Positions 1-10,737 of a DNA stretch of 64,000 nucleotides are shown here, piece after piece. The stretch lies in contig CAZTYH010000007.1 in NCBI GenBank assembly GCA_964617565.1, positions 1 to 64,000 of the forward strand, read 5' to 3'. The position numbers were made by a program, and so were the translations under genes. Numbering within the stretch: position 1 is the stretch's first letter; every line of letters begins with the position of its first letter. The notes below the pieces were generated by a model, which worked only from the letters and a program-made list of their open reading frames with translations, searched no databases and was not told where the DNA came from. This stretch comes from JAKJGV01 sp964617565 (lineage in GTDB: Bacteria; Verrucomicrobiota; Kiritimatiellia; CAIQIC01; JAGNIJ01).

Positions 1-1
1 C

Positions 2-766
2 CTCTCCCGCAACTTCGGCGAACACAACGCCGTCATGGCAGGACTGAACCATTGCGCAGGCGACGCCGCCGTCATTATTGACGACGACTTCCAGAATCCG
101 CCGTCCCAAATCGCCTTGCTTGTGGAAAAGCTTACGGACGGATTCGACGTTGTTTATTCGCGCTACGATGAAAAGAAACATTCCCCGTTTCGAAACTTCG
201 GAAGCTGGTTCAACAACCTTGTAGCCACCGTCATATTGGGAAAGCCCTATTCACTCTATCTCTCCTCGTTCAAGGCACTTAATCGCTTCCTGATTGATGA
301 AATCACACGGTATGACGGCCCGTTCCCGTACGTGGACGGCCTGATTCTGCGCGTCACCCGGCGCTACACGGTGGTCACGGTTGAGCACCAGGAACGGGCC
401 GGTGGGCGTTCCGGCTACACGCTTCGCAAGCTGCTTTCGCTCTGGGCCAACATGTTCACGAGCTTCTCCATCCTGCCCCTGCGCGGCGCAATGATGTTCG
501 GCTTCTTTTTTTCGATCGCGTCTTTCCTGCTGGCTTTGGCTTTTGCGATTGAGAAGTTGATTCATCCCGATCTTCCCCTCGGATGGGCTTCAGTCGTGGT
601 GCTGTTGTCTCTCGTCGCAGGCGTTCAACTCTTCTCCATAGGAATGATCGGCGAATACCTGGGCCGACTCTTCGTCTCGCACAACCGGCGGCCGCAATTC
701 GTCGTGCGAAGCGCCATAAACACGAAGGCATCTCCTCCGCGAAAGGAGGAACAGCGCGATGGATAG
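2..766 (+). CDS. Polyprenyl-phosphate-type glycosyltransferase family 2 (5' partial)
   Basis: The reading frame is open from the first base; the ATG at 35 is internal, because the residues before it (LSRNFGEHNAV) are typical GT2 sequence. A DDD metal/nucleotide-binding motif follows (IIDDDFQNP). The C-terminal third has two membrane segments, as in DPM1/ArnC/GtrB-type enzymes that move a sugar from a nucleotide to a polyprenyl phosphate at the inner membrane. The TAG stop overlaps the next start by 8 bp, so it is probably co-expressed with the sugar-nucleotide genes behind it. The sugar cannot be read from sequence. Confidence 0.9.
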   Translation, partial: LSRNFGEHNAVMAGLNHCAGDAAVIIDDDFQNPPSQIALLVEKLTDGFDVVYSRYDEKKHSPFRNFGSWFNNLVATVILGKPYSLYLSSFKALNRFLIDEITRYDGPFPYVDGLILRVTRRYTVVTVEHQERAGGRSGYTLRKLLSLWANMFTSFSILPLRGAMMFGFFFSIASFLLALAFAIEKLIHPDLPLGWASVVVLLSLVAGVQLFSIGMIGEYLGRLFVSHNRRPQFVVRSAINTKASPPRKEEQRDG

Positions 767-1781
767 CTCCCGGGACAAGCAATCCGGCCATCTCGCATGG
801 GAGCGCGTGTTCTCCGGCAAGCGCGTCATCATCACCGGTGGCTGTGGATTCATCGGCTCGCATCTTGCCGAAAAACTCGTGACCTGCGGTGCCGATGTAA
901 CGCTGGTGGACAGCCTGATCCCCGAATACGGCGGCAACCTGTTCAACATCGGCCGTATCCGGGATCGCGTACACCTCAACATCTCCGACGTGCGCGATGA
1001 GCACAGCATGAAGCACCTCATCCAGGGCATGGATTATCTCTTTAACCTCGCGGGCCAGACCAGCCACATGGATTCGATGGGCGACCCGCAAACCGATCTC
1101 GCAATCAACAGCGCCGCGCAGCTTTTCATCCTCGAAGCGTGCAGGAGATTCAATCCCGGCATCCAACTCGTGTTCGCCAGCACGCGCCAGATCTACGGCA
1201 AGCCGGACTATCTCCCCGTGGACGAAAAACACCCCCTGCGGCCGGTGGACGTCAACGGCATCAACAAGCTCGCCGGCGAGCAATACCATCTTCTGTACGG
1301 CAGGATTCACGGCATCCACACCTGCGTTTTGCGGCTGACCAACACCTATGGCCCGCACATGCGGATCAAGGATGCGCGGCAGACCTTTGTCGGTGTCTGG
1401 ATCCGCAACATCATCGAAGGCAAGACTTTCGATGTCTGGGGCGGCGGGCAAAAACGCGACTTCACCTACGTGAGCGATGCAGTTGATGCTTTCCTGCGGG
1501 CCGCAGCGCTTCCGGAAGCGGACGGCGAAACGTTCAATCTCGGAGGATTGGAAGTCGTCACATTACGCGAACTCGCGGACACCCTGGTTGCCGCCGCCGG
1601 CGAAGGCCGTTACGAGGTGCACGAGTTCCCGGCCGAACGGCGTCAGATTGATATCGGCGATTATTATGCCGACGACAAACTCATCCGCGAACGCCTGGCA
1701 TGGCAGCCGCGCGTTTCGCTCAAGGACGGATTGCGGAAAACCGTGGAGTTTTACCGTCAATGGGGCTCGAACTACCTGTGA
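759..1781 (+). CDS. NAD-dependent sugar-nucleotide epimerase/dehydratase (extended SDR)
   Basis: 340 aa. The N-terminal Rossmann motif TGGCGFIGSH (residues 26-35) binds NAD(P). The usual active-site YxxxK reads N166-G-I-N-K170, so the lysine is kept and the tyrosine is asparagine. The surrounding DVNGINKLAGE block and LRLTNTYGP look conserved rather than decayed, and from memory this variant occurs in a subgroup of the family. The start overlaps the GT2 stop. Expected role: making or modifying an NDP-sugar for the glycan locus. The exact reaction (epimerase, dehydratase or reductase) is open. Confidence 0.85.
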   Translation: MDSSRDKQSGHLAWERVFSGKRVIITGGCGFIGSHLAEKLVTCGADVTLVDSLIPEYGGNLFNIGRIRDRVHLNISDVRDEHSMKHLIQGMDYLFNLAGQTSHMDSMGDPQTDLAINSAAQLFILEACRRFNPGIQLVFASTRQIYGKPDYLPVDEKHPLRPVDVNGINKLAGEQYHLLYGRIHGIHTCVLRLTNTYGPHMRIKDARQTFVGVWIRNIIEGKTFDVWGGGQKRDFTYVSDAVDAFLRAAALPEADGETFNLGGLEVVTLRELADTLVAAAGEGRYEVHEFPAERRQIDIGDYYADDKLIRERLAWQPRVSLKDGLRKTVEFYRQWGSNYL

Positions 1782-2887
1782 ACATTCCCGTCGCTGCGCC
1801 GCTCGATGACTATACCGCGTTGAAAGCGGAAATTGATGCCGCCATCCAGCGCTCGCTGAAAAGCGGGTTTTATATTCTCGGCCCCGAGGTTCAGTCGTTT
1901 GAAGCCGAATTCGCGAAGTTCATCGGCGCGGATCACGCCGTGGGTGTAGCCAACGGCACCGACGCCGTGTTGCTCGCGCTCCAGGGATGCGGCCTCGAAC
2001 CAGGCGACGAAGTGATTACCGTTTCGCACACAGCCGTCGCGACTGTGTGCGCCGTTGAGCTGGCCGGCGGAGTCCCGGTATTGGCCGACACCAGGCGCGA
2101 CACTTTTGTCATGGATGTTACGCAGGCCGCATCGCTTATCACACCCCGTACCAAAGTGATTGTTCCGGTGCATCTTTACGGGCATCCCGTTCCAATGGAC
2201 GAAGTCATGGCGCTTGCCGAGCGCCACGGGCTTTGGGTTGTCGAAGACTGCGCACAGGCACACGGCGCGCGATGGAAGGGGCGCAGGATCGGTTCATGGG
2301 GCCATGCGGCGGCTTTCAGCTTCTACCCCACCAAGAACCTCGGAGCGATCGGGGACGGCGGCGCCGTGGTCACAAACGATCTCAAGATCGCCGAGCGCGT
2401 CCACCTGCTGCGGCAATACGGATGGAAAACCCGGTATATCAGCACACTGCAGGGACGCAATTCCCGCCTGGACGAAATTCAAGCCGCCATACTGAGAGTG
2501 AAACTTAAGAACCTCGATGACGACAACGCGCGGCGCCGCGAAATCGCGGCGCGCTACACGGAGGCGCTGGCCGGCACCGCCATCGCGCCGCCCTTAGTGG
2601 CGCCACAGGCAGAACACGTTTTCCATCAATACACGGTCCGTACTCCACAGCGCGACGCGCTCGGCAGGTTCCTCAAGGAGCGAGGGATCGGATCCGCCAT
2701 CCTGTATCCCCTTCCCATTCACAAGCAACCCGCATACGATAATCGTGTTCGCTGTGGAACGATGACGGAAACCGAACGCGCGGCCGCCGAGATTCTCTGC
2801 CTCCCCGTTCACCCGCGCCTTACGGACGCGCAGGTCGAGGAAGTCTGCCGCGCACTCAGCGATTTCTCCAAATCCGCAGCAGGGTAA
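1778..2887 (+). CDS. DegT/DnrJ/EryC1/StrS aminotransferase (PLP-dependent sugar aminotransferase)
   Basis: 369 aa from the GTG at 1778, which overlaps the previous TGA (GTGA) and gives the usual family start MNIPVAAPLDDY. An upstream ATG at 1760 is possible but would add six atypical residues. K186 in SFYPTKNLGAIGDGG is the PLP Schiff-base lysine, and D157 and Q160 of EDCAQAHGA contact the cofactor. These enzymes transfer an amino group to a keto-sugar nucleotide. It sits directly after the epimerase/dehydratase, which could supply that keto sugar. Confidence 0.92.
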   Translation: MNIPVAAPLDDYTALKAEIDAAIQRSLKSGFYILGPEVQSFEAEFAKFIGADHAVGVANGTDAVLLALQGCGLEPGDEVITVSHTAVATVCAVELAGGVPVLADTRRDTFVMDVTQAASLITPRTKVIVPVHLYGHPVPMDEVMALAERHGLWVVEDCAQAHGARWKGRRIGSWGHAAAFSFYPTKNLGAIGDGGAVVTNDLKIAERVHLLRQYGWKTRYISTLQGRNSRLDEIQAAILRVKLKNLDDDNARRREIAARYTEALAGTAIAPPLVAPQAEHVFHQYTVRTPQRDALGRFLKERGIGSAILYPLPIHKQPAYDNRVRCGTMTETERAAAEILCLPVHPRLTDAQVEEVCRALSDFSKSAAG

Positions 2888-2894
2888 TCGGCAC

Positions 2895-3665
2895 ATGCTT
2901 GACCGACCCGAAGAATATCAGCGCATGCGCGACGCGGAGGACCGCCTCTGGTGGTACCGATGCCTGCATCAGCTCGTCCTGAAAGCCTTGAAAGAAGTCC
3001 CGAAGCAGGCGGAAATCCTTGATGCCGGCTGCGGCACCGGCGGATTGCTGGCCGCGCTAAAGAACGCCGGATATGAGCGCTGCCGCGGTTTCGACCGCTC
3101 ACCGCACGCGACGCGCTTCTGCAGCGAACGCGGGCTCGCAGTTGAAGAAGGTTCCTTGCAGGAACTCGCTCGTTTCGCCAACCCCGGATCACTCGACGCG
3201 TTGATCAGTTGCGACAACCTCTACTTCCTCTCGCCGGATGAACAAACCGATTTCATGTCTGCCGCAGCATCCGTCTTGCGCCCGGGCGGAGTCTTGATCG
3301 TTAACGTTCCTGCCCTGGACGCTTTTTGCGGTATGCACGACATCAGCGTCGGCATACGGCAACGGTTCTCCCGCGACATGCTGCGCCGGACCCTCAAGCA
3401 CCCGTTGCTCGAGATTCAGCACATCCGTTTCTGGCCTTTTCTCGTTTCGCCTCTGATTTACGCGGCACGCACACGCCAGCGCCGGATGCTCAAGGCACAT
3501 CCCGAAACGCCCGCGCAATCCGACGTCTCTGTGCCTCATCCAATGCTTAACCGTGTCCTGGAAGCAATTGTCCGCGTCGAATTTCGGATGCTGCCTTGGA
3601 CCCCGTTCGGAAGCTCTCTTTTTGCCGTTGCACGGCGGGTTGCCAATCCGTCCGGCCTCACCTAG
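2895..3665 (+). CDS. Class I SAM-dependent methyltransferase
   Basis: 256 aa. Motif I is ILDAGCGTGG (residues 41-50), and an acidic SCDNLYFLSPDE block occupies the motif II-III region, followed by LRPGGVLIVNVP. The fold is that of small-molecule methyltransferases. Position after the aminotransferase suggests a sugar or lipid-linked glycan substrate, but nothing in the sequence fixes it. It starts 7 bp after the aminotransferase stop and ends 1 bp before the next start. Confidence 0.85.
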   Translation: MLDRPEEYQRMRDAEDRLWWYRCLHQLVLKALKEVPKQAEILDAGCGTGGLLAALKNAGYERCRGFDRSPHATRFCSERGLAVEEGSLQELARFANPGSLDALISCDNLYFLSPDEQTDFMSAAASVLRPGGVLIVNVPALDAFCGMHDISVGIRQRFSRDMLRRTLKHPLLEIQHIRFWPFLVSPLIYAARTRQRRMLKAHPETPAQSDVSVPHPMLNRVLEAIVRVEFRMLPWTPFGSSLFAVARRVANPSGLT

Positions 3666-3666
3666 A

Positions 3667-6600
3667 ATGCGCCGCATCGTGGAAGCGAATCGCAAACAAC
3701 TCTGGTTGACAGCGCTTTGGTGGCTCGCCGTCGCTGCTATCTTCGTCCTGCAATTGTGGATGGCATGGCGCCGTCACTTCACATTCAACTTCGTGGTGGA
3801 ACAGCCGCATCAGTTGTTCAGCGAAGACCTCATGGGTTTCCTGATGCACGCCCGCCAGTTCGTCGAATTCGGCCGCACCTCGACGTTCTTCTGGCCGGGC
3901 TACATGTACCACGGACCGGTGCAGGCCGTGGCATTGATGTGGCCGGGCCTTCTGCTCGGATTCCACGAGTGGATTCCGGTCGTCATGATGGCGGTTTACG
4001 GAACGCTGATCCCTATTCTCTGTTCTGTCATCGCCAAGAAAGCCGTATCGCCCTCCGCGGCACTGCCCGCTCTTTTGATCACGGGCGCAAGCGATGTGTA
4101 CATGGCTTCCTTTATTTTCATGATGGCTTGGCCGTTTCCCATCTCGATTTCAATCAGCCTGATTCTTGCACTGATGATGATGGGTTGGGTCCGGCGCTTC
4201 CAGGAAGACCGGATGCAACCGGGTTTTGTTTTCTGCCTGACCGCCGGACTGCTGGCCGGGTATCTTTTTTATGCGCATCCTATCAATGTCTTAACCTTGG
4301 CAGCCTGCGCCCTGTTTCTCCTTCTTGCTCTCGGGCTCCGCCTGTTCACGTGGCGGATTCTTGCGGTCGTCGGAGGAGGCTTTGCAGGCAGCTACCCGTT
4401 CTGGATTTACTGGTGGCGCTACATCACCCCCGCCACGCTGGAACACTTGTGGGCGGTCAAACCCTATCGCTTGTCGCTCCGTGAATATTTCTTCTCCTCG
4501 CGGGGTTTCTTCTGGTTCATGTTTTCGCCGTCCAATCACACCGCTTTGCGATGGATTGTCTTGTTGGGCGTAGTTCTTGCATTCACGGGCATCTTCTGGA
4601 CACTCACGATATGGCTGGTGCGTGCAGCAAGGCGCCGCGAATGGCGCGCGCATTTTCGTGATGGGTTTCCAATTCCGTCCTGGTCTTACGGCGTGTGTTT
4701 TGTGCTGGTCGCGCTGCCAATCATGCGTCGCCTGTCCGGCATCGCATCGTTCGCCGGCCCCAGCCATATTTACGCTTGCGAAGTATGGTTCTGGTTCATG
4801 CTCGCCGTGGTGGCCGTGCTGAATCGCGTCATGCGGCGCAACATCTATGCCGGAGCGCTGCTGGTGCTGTTCACTTCAGCGGTCGGGTATCATGCGCTCA
4901 TCTCCCGCTATCCCGCTCCGTCACCCGGCGTACTCAAGCTCTTCAACGCTTTCAAGGCCGACGCCCGCGACATGGCGGAGAACCATTGGGATCCGATGCT
5001 GGTCACCTACGGCGTGAACGGCGCCATGTATTATGCCTATGCCCCGCGCCACCTCATGATCGCGGAGGGCTTCCGGCCTTTCGGGCTGCAGGATGTTCCC
5101 CTGCATGTCGAACGGGCAACGAATGTCTCCGTGGCCACCCCCGGGCTTGATGCGAACACGCTGGGGCGCAACGCATGGGAAACAAAGAAACTTCGCACCA
5201 TCGAAGTGCATTACAACATGCAGATGCCCCCCAGCGGAAAACTCATCCCTTCGTCCGGTTGGAGCATGGATTTCGGCGATTCACATGATCCCGGCCTTGC
5301 CTTACTGCGCGACGACAACCTCTCCACCTCGTGGCTTTCTCCAGCGCCTCCACCGCCGGAAGGATTTACATGGACGATCAAATTCGATGAACCGCGCACC
5401 ATTTGCCGGATGGTATTGCTCTCGCTTCGCGACACCGTTACATGGAAACCCTTCACCTACTGGCGGATCAAAGCGTACTACATGCACGCGCACCTTTTCC
5501 AGGCCCCGGAAACCCTGCCGCGTCGAGTCACCATCGAGGGACGATCGGCGGACAGCGGCGAATGGATCACGATGACAAAGAACGCCGATGATTGTGGGTA
5601 TATCTGGGACGGCGGCCGGCTGTTCTACGGATTTCATGAGCGCCACCGTTTCGATGTCCGGTTACCCCCTACAACCGTGACCGAGCTCCGCATTCGAGAT
5701 TCGCACAAAGCTGAACAACCCCGCCTTATTTCCGAAATGTATTTCTTTGAACTGGCGGACGATTCGCCGAAGCCATCAGAACCCTTGGACCAGCTGGCAT
5801 CCCTGTTGCGAAAACATGATGTCCAGCGCCTGTACGCAGGACGTTTCATCTCGGCGCAGATGGGCGCGCGCATTCCTTCGCTTCATGTCTGGCGGCCCTC
5901 GGCACTGGGCGAGCCCAATCACACCGTGGAACATCAGAACCGTTGGCCCTGGTTTTACGGCTTTGAAGCGCTGGACATAAACGATGCGGCGCTCGTTTCC
6001 GAAGAGGCGTGGGGCGATCACGTGGCGGAAACTCTGCATGCGTCAGGCATTTCATACGAAGCCGTGCCCCTCGGCGCGTGGCGGCTGTTCCTGTTTACAG
6101 GAAACGATGTTCCCGTCGAATCTTCCGACCTCATCTGGAACGGCCTGGTACCGATCCGCTTCCCAGGCAAAAAGTATGCGTACGACATGTTCGTGAAAGC
6201 GCGCGACATGAACGCCGCCGGTGAGACAGAACAAGNNNNNNNNNNNNNNNNNNNNNNNNNNNNNNNNNNNNNNNNNNNNNNNNNNNNNNNNNNNNNNNNN
6301 NNNNNNNNNNNNNNNNNNNNNNNNNNNNNNNNNNNTACGACATGTTCGTGAAAGCGCGCGACATGAACGCCGCCGGTGAGACAGAACAAGCGATGGACCA
6401 TCTTCGGGAGGCGTTGCGCGTTTATCCACATTATTATGAAGCCGGGCGCCTGCTGGAGAAACTTGGGGAACCTGTTGCGCCGGAAGCTCATGCAACATGG
6501 TATCGCAAGCGGCCGCCCGCGCGGCCGCTTGATCCGCCCATCCGCTTCGGAAAAGGCGTCCTCCTGGTGGGCATCGAACCGGAGCGCGAGAGCGTGCGGC

Positions 6601-6956
6601 CAGGTGAAATGGTAAAGATCAGATATTGCTGGAAAATTCCCACACCCGGCGTGTCGCCATGGCCGCGCCCGGTGCAATTCACGCATCTTGTCGGACCGAA
6701 CTACACCATAAACGATGACCACATCTGGCTGCCCTACTACCGGGAGCATCAACTAATCCATTCGCTGGACGACGAACTCTTTGTTGAGGAACGGGAATTG
6801 ACCATCCCGCCAGATAGTCCTCCGGGCGACTATATCTTTGAGATAGGATTGCTCAACATGGAGGGTCGCGAGCGCCTGAAAGCGCGTACGGCCAATCCGT
6901 CCGTTCGCATCAAACGAAATGCCGCCTTTGTGCCCGGCCTTCGCGTGGTGAAGTAA
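3667..6956 (+). CDS. GT-C-like integral membrane protein with discoidin-like and C-terminal Ig-like domains (interrupted by a false assembly gap)
   Basis: Starts MRRIVEANRK, two bases after the methyltransferase stop; the longer upstream frame overlaps that gene and is rejected. About ten hydrophobic helices fill the first 460 residues, as in GT39/GT-C glycosyltransferases that use polyprenyl-phosphate sugars on the periplasmic face. Around residues 545-700 is a discoidin (F5/8C)-like module (RDDNLSTSWLS...W..KF). A short helical TPR-like stretch and an Ig-like C terminus follow. The 100-N gap lies inside the gene. Both sides carry the same 55 bases (6181-6235 and 6336-6390). Removing one copy plus the Ns restores a single frame of 1044 aa. 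Exact activity unknown. Confidence 0.75.
6181..6390. other. False assembly gap: 100 N flanked by a 55-bp exact duplicate
   Basis: Ns fill 6236-6335. The 55 bases before and after the gap are identical, and joining them keeps the reading frame. This looks like two contigs that overlap by a fixed k-mer length and were scaffolded instead of merged. It is not a biological repeat. Confidence 0.93.
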
Positions 6957-6962
6957 GACCGT

Positions 6963-7703
6963 TCAGCGCGGCTCGCGGCAAACGGCAGTGATGTATTCGA
7001 AATAACGCCCGGTTTCGATCGGCCGCACTTCATGCCATTGCTCCCGGTCCACGAGCAACAGGGGCAACTTCAGGATTTGCCTTACGCGCACCGCCGTGTG
7101 CCAGGGCGTCATTTTTCCGACGAGCGAGAGGATGCGATTACCCCATCGCGATGCCTCGCTCTGCCCGTAAAACTCGCAGACCCCGAAATGCTCGGCCAAC
7201 ATGACCTGGAACTCTTCCGCGCTGTACTCGCGCACGTGATACGGATTGCACGGCTTGTCTCCCAATGATCGTCCGGGATTGGTCACCGTACGATTCGGCG
7301 TGGACATGACAAGCAATCCATCCCTGCGCAGAACGCGCCCGATTTCCGAAAGGAATCCGGCGTCGTCAGCCAGGTGCTCAATTGTTTCGAGCGAAATCAC
7401 CACGTCCACCGATGCATCTTCAAGAGGAAGGGCGGTCGCGTCGGCCTGGTGGAGCGCGACATTAAAACCGTCGAGCCGCTTGCGCGCCGAGCGCACGGCG
7501 GATTCCGAGCAATCAACCCCGATCACCTTTCCCGCGCCCGCGCGGGCATAGGAAAGCGTACCGAGGCCGCTTCCACAGGCGCAATCCAGCACCGTTTTAC
7601 CCTTCACAAACTGAGCGGCAAACCGGTAGCGACAGCTATGCTCAAAACGAACCCACGGGGGAAACCATCCCTCTTCGTCCAACCGCTCTTCTTCACTTAA
7701 CAT
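6963..7703 (-). CDS. Class I SAM-dependent methyltransferase
   Basis: 246 aa from the ATG at 7703 (MLSEEERLDEEGWFP); the longer frame reads through the intergenic region. Motif I is VLDCACGSGLGT, followed by the acidic loop GVDCSESA and SLETIEHLADDAGFLSEIGRVLRRDG, all typical of glycan or lipid methyltransferases. It converges with the preceding membrane gene (6-bp gap) and diverges from the outer-membrane-type gene at 7833. Likely modifies a surface glycan, judging only by position. Confidence 0.85.
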   Translation of the reverse strand: MLSEEERLDEEGWFPPWVRFEHSCRYRFAAQFVKGKTVLDCACGSGLGTLSYARAGAGKVIGVDCSESAVRSARKRLDGFNVALHQADATALPLEDASVDVVISLETIEHLADDAGFLSEIGRVLRRDGLLVMSTPNRTVTNPGRSLGDKPCNPYHVREYSAEEFQVMLAEHFGVCEFYGQSEASRWGNRILSLVGKMTPWHTAVRVRQILKLPLLLVDREQWHEVRPIETGRYFEYITAVCREPR

Positions 7704-7832
7704 CGCAATTAACCCCTGATTAGCAGGCCTTGCCCGGAAGCGGCGAGTATGCTTAACGGGCATCGCAAAAGCAATACCCGGCCCCTCCGGTTGTCCTTGA
7801 TTCGTGTCTGGATAAAAACTAAAAATACCCTC

Positions 7833-8672
7833 ATGAAAACTCATCTTGCTGTGATTGTGGCGATGGTGTGCTTGAGCATGGCATGCAATGGACGGGCAGA
7901 AGAGGAAGCCGCCGTACCCGATTCACCGCCGGAGGAATCCGTCGCATCCACGAATGTTCAGGAAGAGGCCCTGGAAGAAACCCCCGACAAGGCTCCTGAA
8001 ACGACACCCGAGGAGTCCTCGGAGACCATCCCTGAGCCAGCCGTATTTTCCACGCGTGTTCGAGAGTTTTTTGATTCCGATTTCTTCGAGCAACGCATTC
8101 AAGGCTCGCTGGAGGTCGGCGCGCGCATTCTTTACATCAAATTGCTCGAAGACAAAAAGGGCGAGCCGTTTGATGGTTCCTTCATCGGCAGCGTAAATCA
8201 GCTCGAAGCAAAACAGAACTACTTTCCCATGCCGTATGTCCAGTATGTGCCCTCTTGGTGGGGTCTCGGTTTGAGCTGGCATCAATTCGAATTCGAAGCG
8301 CGTGACCCGGGAGGATCAGACGGCACAGCGAAGTTGAACGGTCCCTTGCTTTACGCCATGGCACGCTTCACGAACGAAACGCGTTTTACACCGTTCGCCG
8401 AAATGGGATTTGCGCTGTATTCCGCCACGTTTGATGCGGAACCGAACTGGGCGCAGAGAAACCGCTTCGATCTCGAGGACAGCAACGGCATCTACGTAGC
8501 CGCGGGATGCAGGGCCCAACTCACGGAAAACTGGAGCGTGGAAGCCTACTTGCGCAGGATGAATGTGGATGTGGACGGCACGTATCGCAACCTGCTGGAT
8601 GGACGCCAACAGTCTTTCACATTTACCGCCACGCACATCGCCGCCGGCTTCGGCGCTTGCTATACGTTTTAA
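7833..8672 (+). CDS. Secreted, probably outer-membrane beta-barrel protein
   Basis: 279 aa from the ATG at 7833. A hydrophobic signal peptide covers residues 1-20; cleavage near NGRA/EE is likely, and a lipoprotein site at SMAC is a weaker option. Residues 25-75 form a Pro/Glu-rich linker. The rest alternates polar and aromatic residues in barrel-like strands and ends in YTF, with the terminal phenylalanine seen in many outer-membrane barrels. No family was recognised. It stands alone, facing away from the methyltransferase. Confidence 0.7.
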   Translation: MKTHLAVIVAMVCLSMACNGRAEEEAAVPDSPPEESVASTNVQEEALEETPDKAPETTPEESSETIPEPAVFSTRVREFFDSDFFEQRIQGSLEVGARILYIKLLEDKKGEPFDGSFIGSVNQLEAKQNYFPMPYVQYVPSWWGLGLSWHQFEFEARDPGGSDGTAKLNGPLLYAMARFTNETRFTPFAEMGFALYSATFDAEPNWAQRNRFDLEDSNGIYVAAGCRAQLTENWSVEAYLRRMNVDVDGTYRNLLDGRQQSFTFTATHIAAGFGACYTF

Positions 8673-8715
8673 GTGGCTGTTGAAAAACACGCCCGCGCGC
8701 GTCCTGTCCCGCAAA

Positions 8716-10737
8716 TCAATGCGCGACCAGCCGAATATCAGCAAGGGTCCATGCGAAGCGGGTTGACGGCACCGTGATCTCGAATTGGATTCCTGTGACC
8801 GCATCGCTGCCCGGCAACAGAATCCGGCGAACACTCAGGCCATAGACCGGATGCCCGTTGCGCCATGCAAACGGACTCGGCTGGCCCGACACTCCGTCAA
8901 TCCATTCCTGCCATTCATTGTCACGCCGGACGCTGACTTTCATTTCCTGCGCGTAATCATGGCGCGAAGGGCCATAGTCGAGTTCAACTTCAGCCATCCG
9001 GCGCGGTTCGCTCCATTCAAGCCGAATCCACATGCCGGTCATCTGAAGAAATCCGTCGCACCGCCAGAACGAAGGCGTCCCGTCACCGATGTTCGAAGCG
9101 GCATCCGGATTGTGACTGGCGAAAACACGCAGGTCGTCCGGTCGCCAGACCTCGACATCCGCCGACTGATCTTCCTGTGCGCCGCGCAGGATAAAGCGAT
9201 CATAAACGCGATATCCGCCGATTTTCGCGACGCGGCAATCCACCTGCATCTGTTTCAAATCCGCTTCAAACGCTCGCGGCGGAAAACGGCGATGCGCATC
9301 GCTCAGCGCGAACGCGACATTCGTGGAAGCGTCCACCTCATCCTTGTAAGGAAGCGGCCAACCGGGAAAACGTTCATTCACCGGTTGCGCGCATAGCAAT
9401 GCGCCATCCGCAAAATAAGTGAAGCGATAGGCCGCGTCATACGGGGCAACGGCATGGCGCACACCTTCAGCCGAAAGATAGTCAATAACCGGCCGCACAT
9501 CGGGGAGCCCCGCAAGCTCCGCGACGCGACCCGGCTCTTTCCATGCCTTCATCAGCTGCGCGCTGCGCACGGTTTGCAGAATCGCAACGGCACACAATGC
9601 CACGACACAGGCCCGCCAACCGAACCGCCCTCGCGCCTGCAGCAGCAACCAGCCCAGCGTGAAGGGAAGGGATAAGGCCACGGGGACGAGATATCGGAAT
9701 GAACCCGCGTCGCCGCGTTTTGAAAAGAGAAACTGCACAAGGGAAATCGCGGCGATCCCGGCGAAGAATAGAACCCATGGGAAAGAGGAGCGCCGATTTT
9801 GAAGCATTCCACGAAACCAAATCACCGCCGCCCAAACCATCACAACAATCAAATGCGAGGCCCACAACGCCATCAACACGCGCGCCAGGCCCGCCGGAAA
9901 AGACAGCGTGATGTTGTCCGGAAACAGGGTCGGCCTCACGCCCAAAGCTCCGGGCAACGCGCCTTCCATGGCGACGGGCCAGAAGCGGCGCAGCGCTTCG
10001 ACTGCGCCGTAGCGACCCGCCACGGCCGCGTAGGCGCCGGGGACCGTCCACTTTGCAATGAGAAAAGGGAGCATCCCGGCGCCGATCCCGAGCAGGACCG
10101 CAATCAACCGGCCGAACCGCCGCGTGCGAACCCATTCCGCGCAGGCCGCAATGCCAAGCATCAACATCAATGGCACGGACAGCATATGAACGCTGAACGC
10201 CAGCCCTGCCCCGAGTCCTGCCATAAGCCAGCGAATTCCAGCAAACGGCCGCTCATCCTCGCACTCCGCGGGCAATACAAGCCACGCACAGAAGAGCATC
10301 ATGAAGAGCATGGGACTGTATCCCGGCAGCGCAAACGCGCCGGTAAGCGTGAGAAGATAAGCGGACGGGAATGCGGCGAGCAATAGGGCCGGCCAGATCC
10401 GCTCAACCGGCCCGGCGCGCAGCAGAAAAGCAATGGATATCACGAAGCCTGAAACGCCGAGAAGAAAAGCGATGTAGCGCGCGCTGAAGGCAGTGCGTGG
10501 AATCCGCACAGCAAGCGGCGCATGCATGTAGGACTCCAGGGGAAACATGTAAGGCTACGCGGGAAAGAACAGGGGGCGGGCGCCTTCACGGATTTCCAAA
10601 GCCTGCAAAACCGTCAAACACTCGTCTGCCGAAACCGGCACATGCTTCAATGCAGCCGCGAGAAAAACGGCACGCCACAGAAGTCCGGCGACGAGAATCA
10701 AGGCCACCCACCATCCCGCCTTCAGCCGCAGGGTCAT
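8716..10737 (-). pseudogene. GT39-type membrane glycosyltransferase with C-terminal discoidin-like domain, split by an in-frame amber codon
   Basis: The start at 10737 overlaps the flippase stop (ATGA). The first 60 residues hold a membrane helix and the DE motif of GT39-like enzymes (VPVSADECL). They end at a TAG (10555-10557) after PLFFPA. The same frame continues with PYMFPLESYMHAPL for the rest of the protein. Homologous enzymes normally read FFPGQPYMG-like sequence here, so TAG probably replaces CAG by a single C-to-T change. The remainder has about ten membrane helices and a soluble jelly-roll C terminus. It is a recent nonsense mutation, a population variant or a base error; restored length is 673 aa. 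Confidence 0.75.

Noticed and set aside
10555..10557. Genome-wide amber recoding (TAG read as an amino acid)
   Set aside because: TAG ends several intact genes in the window, including those stopping at 766, 34130 and 61900.
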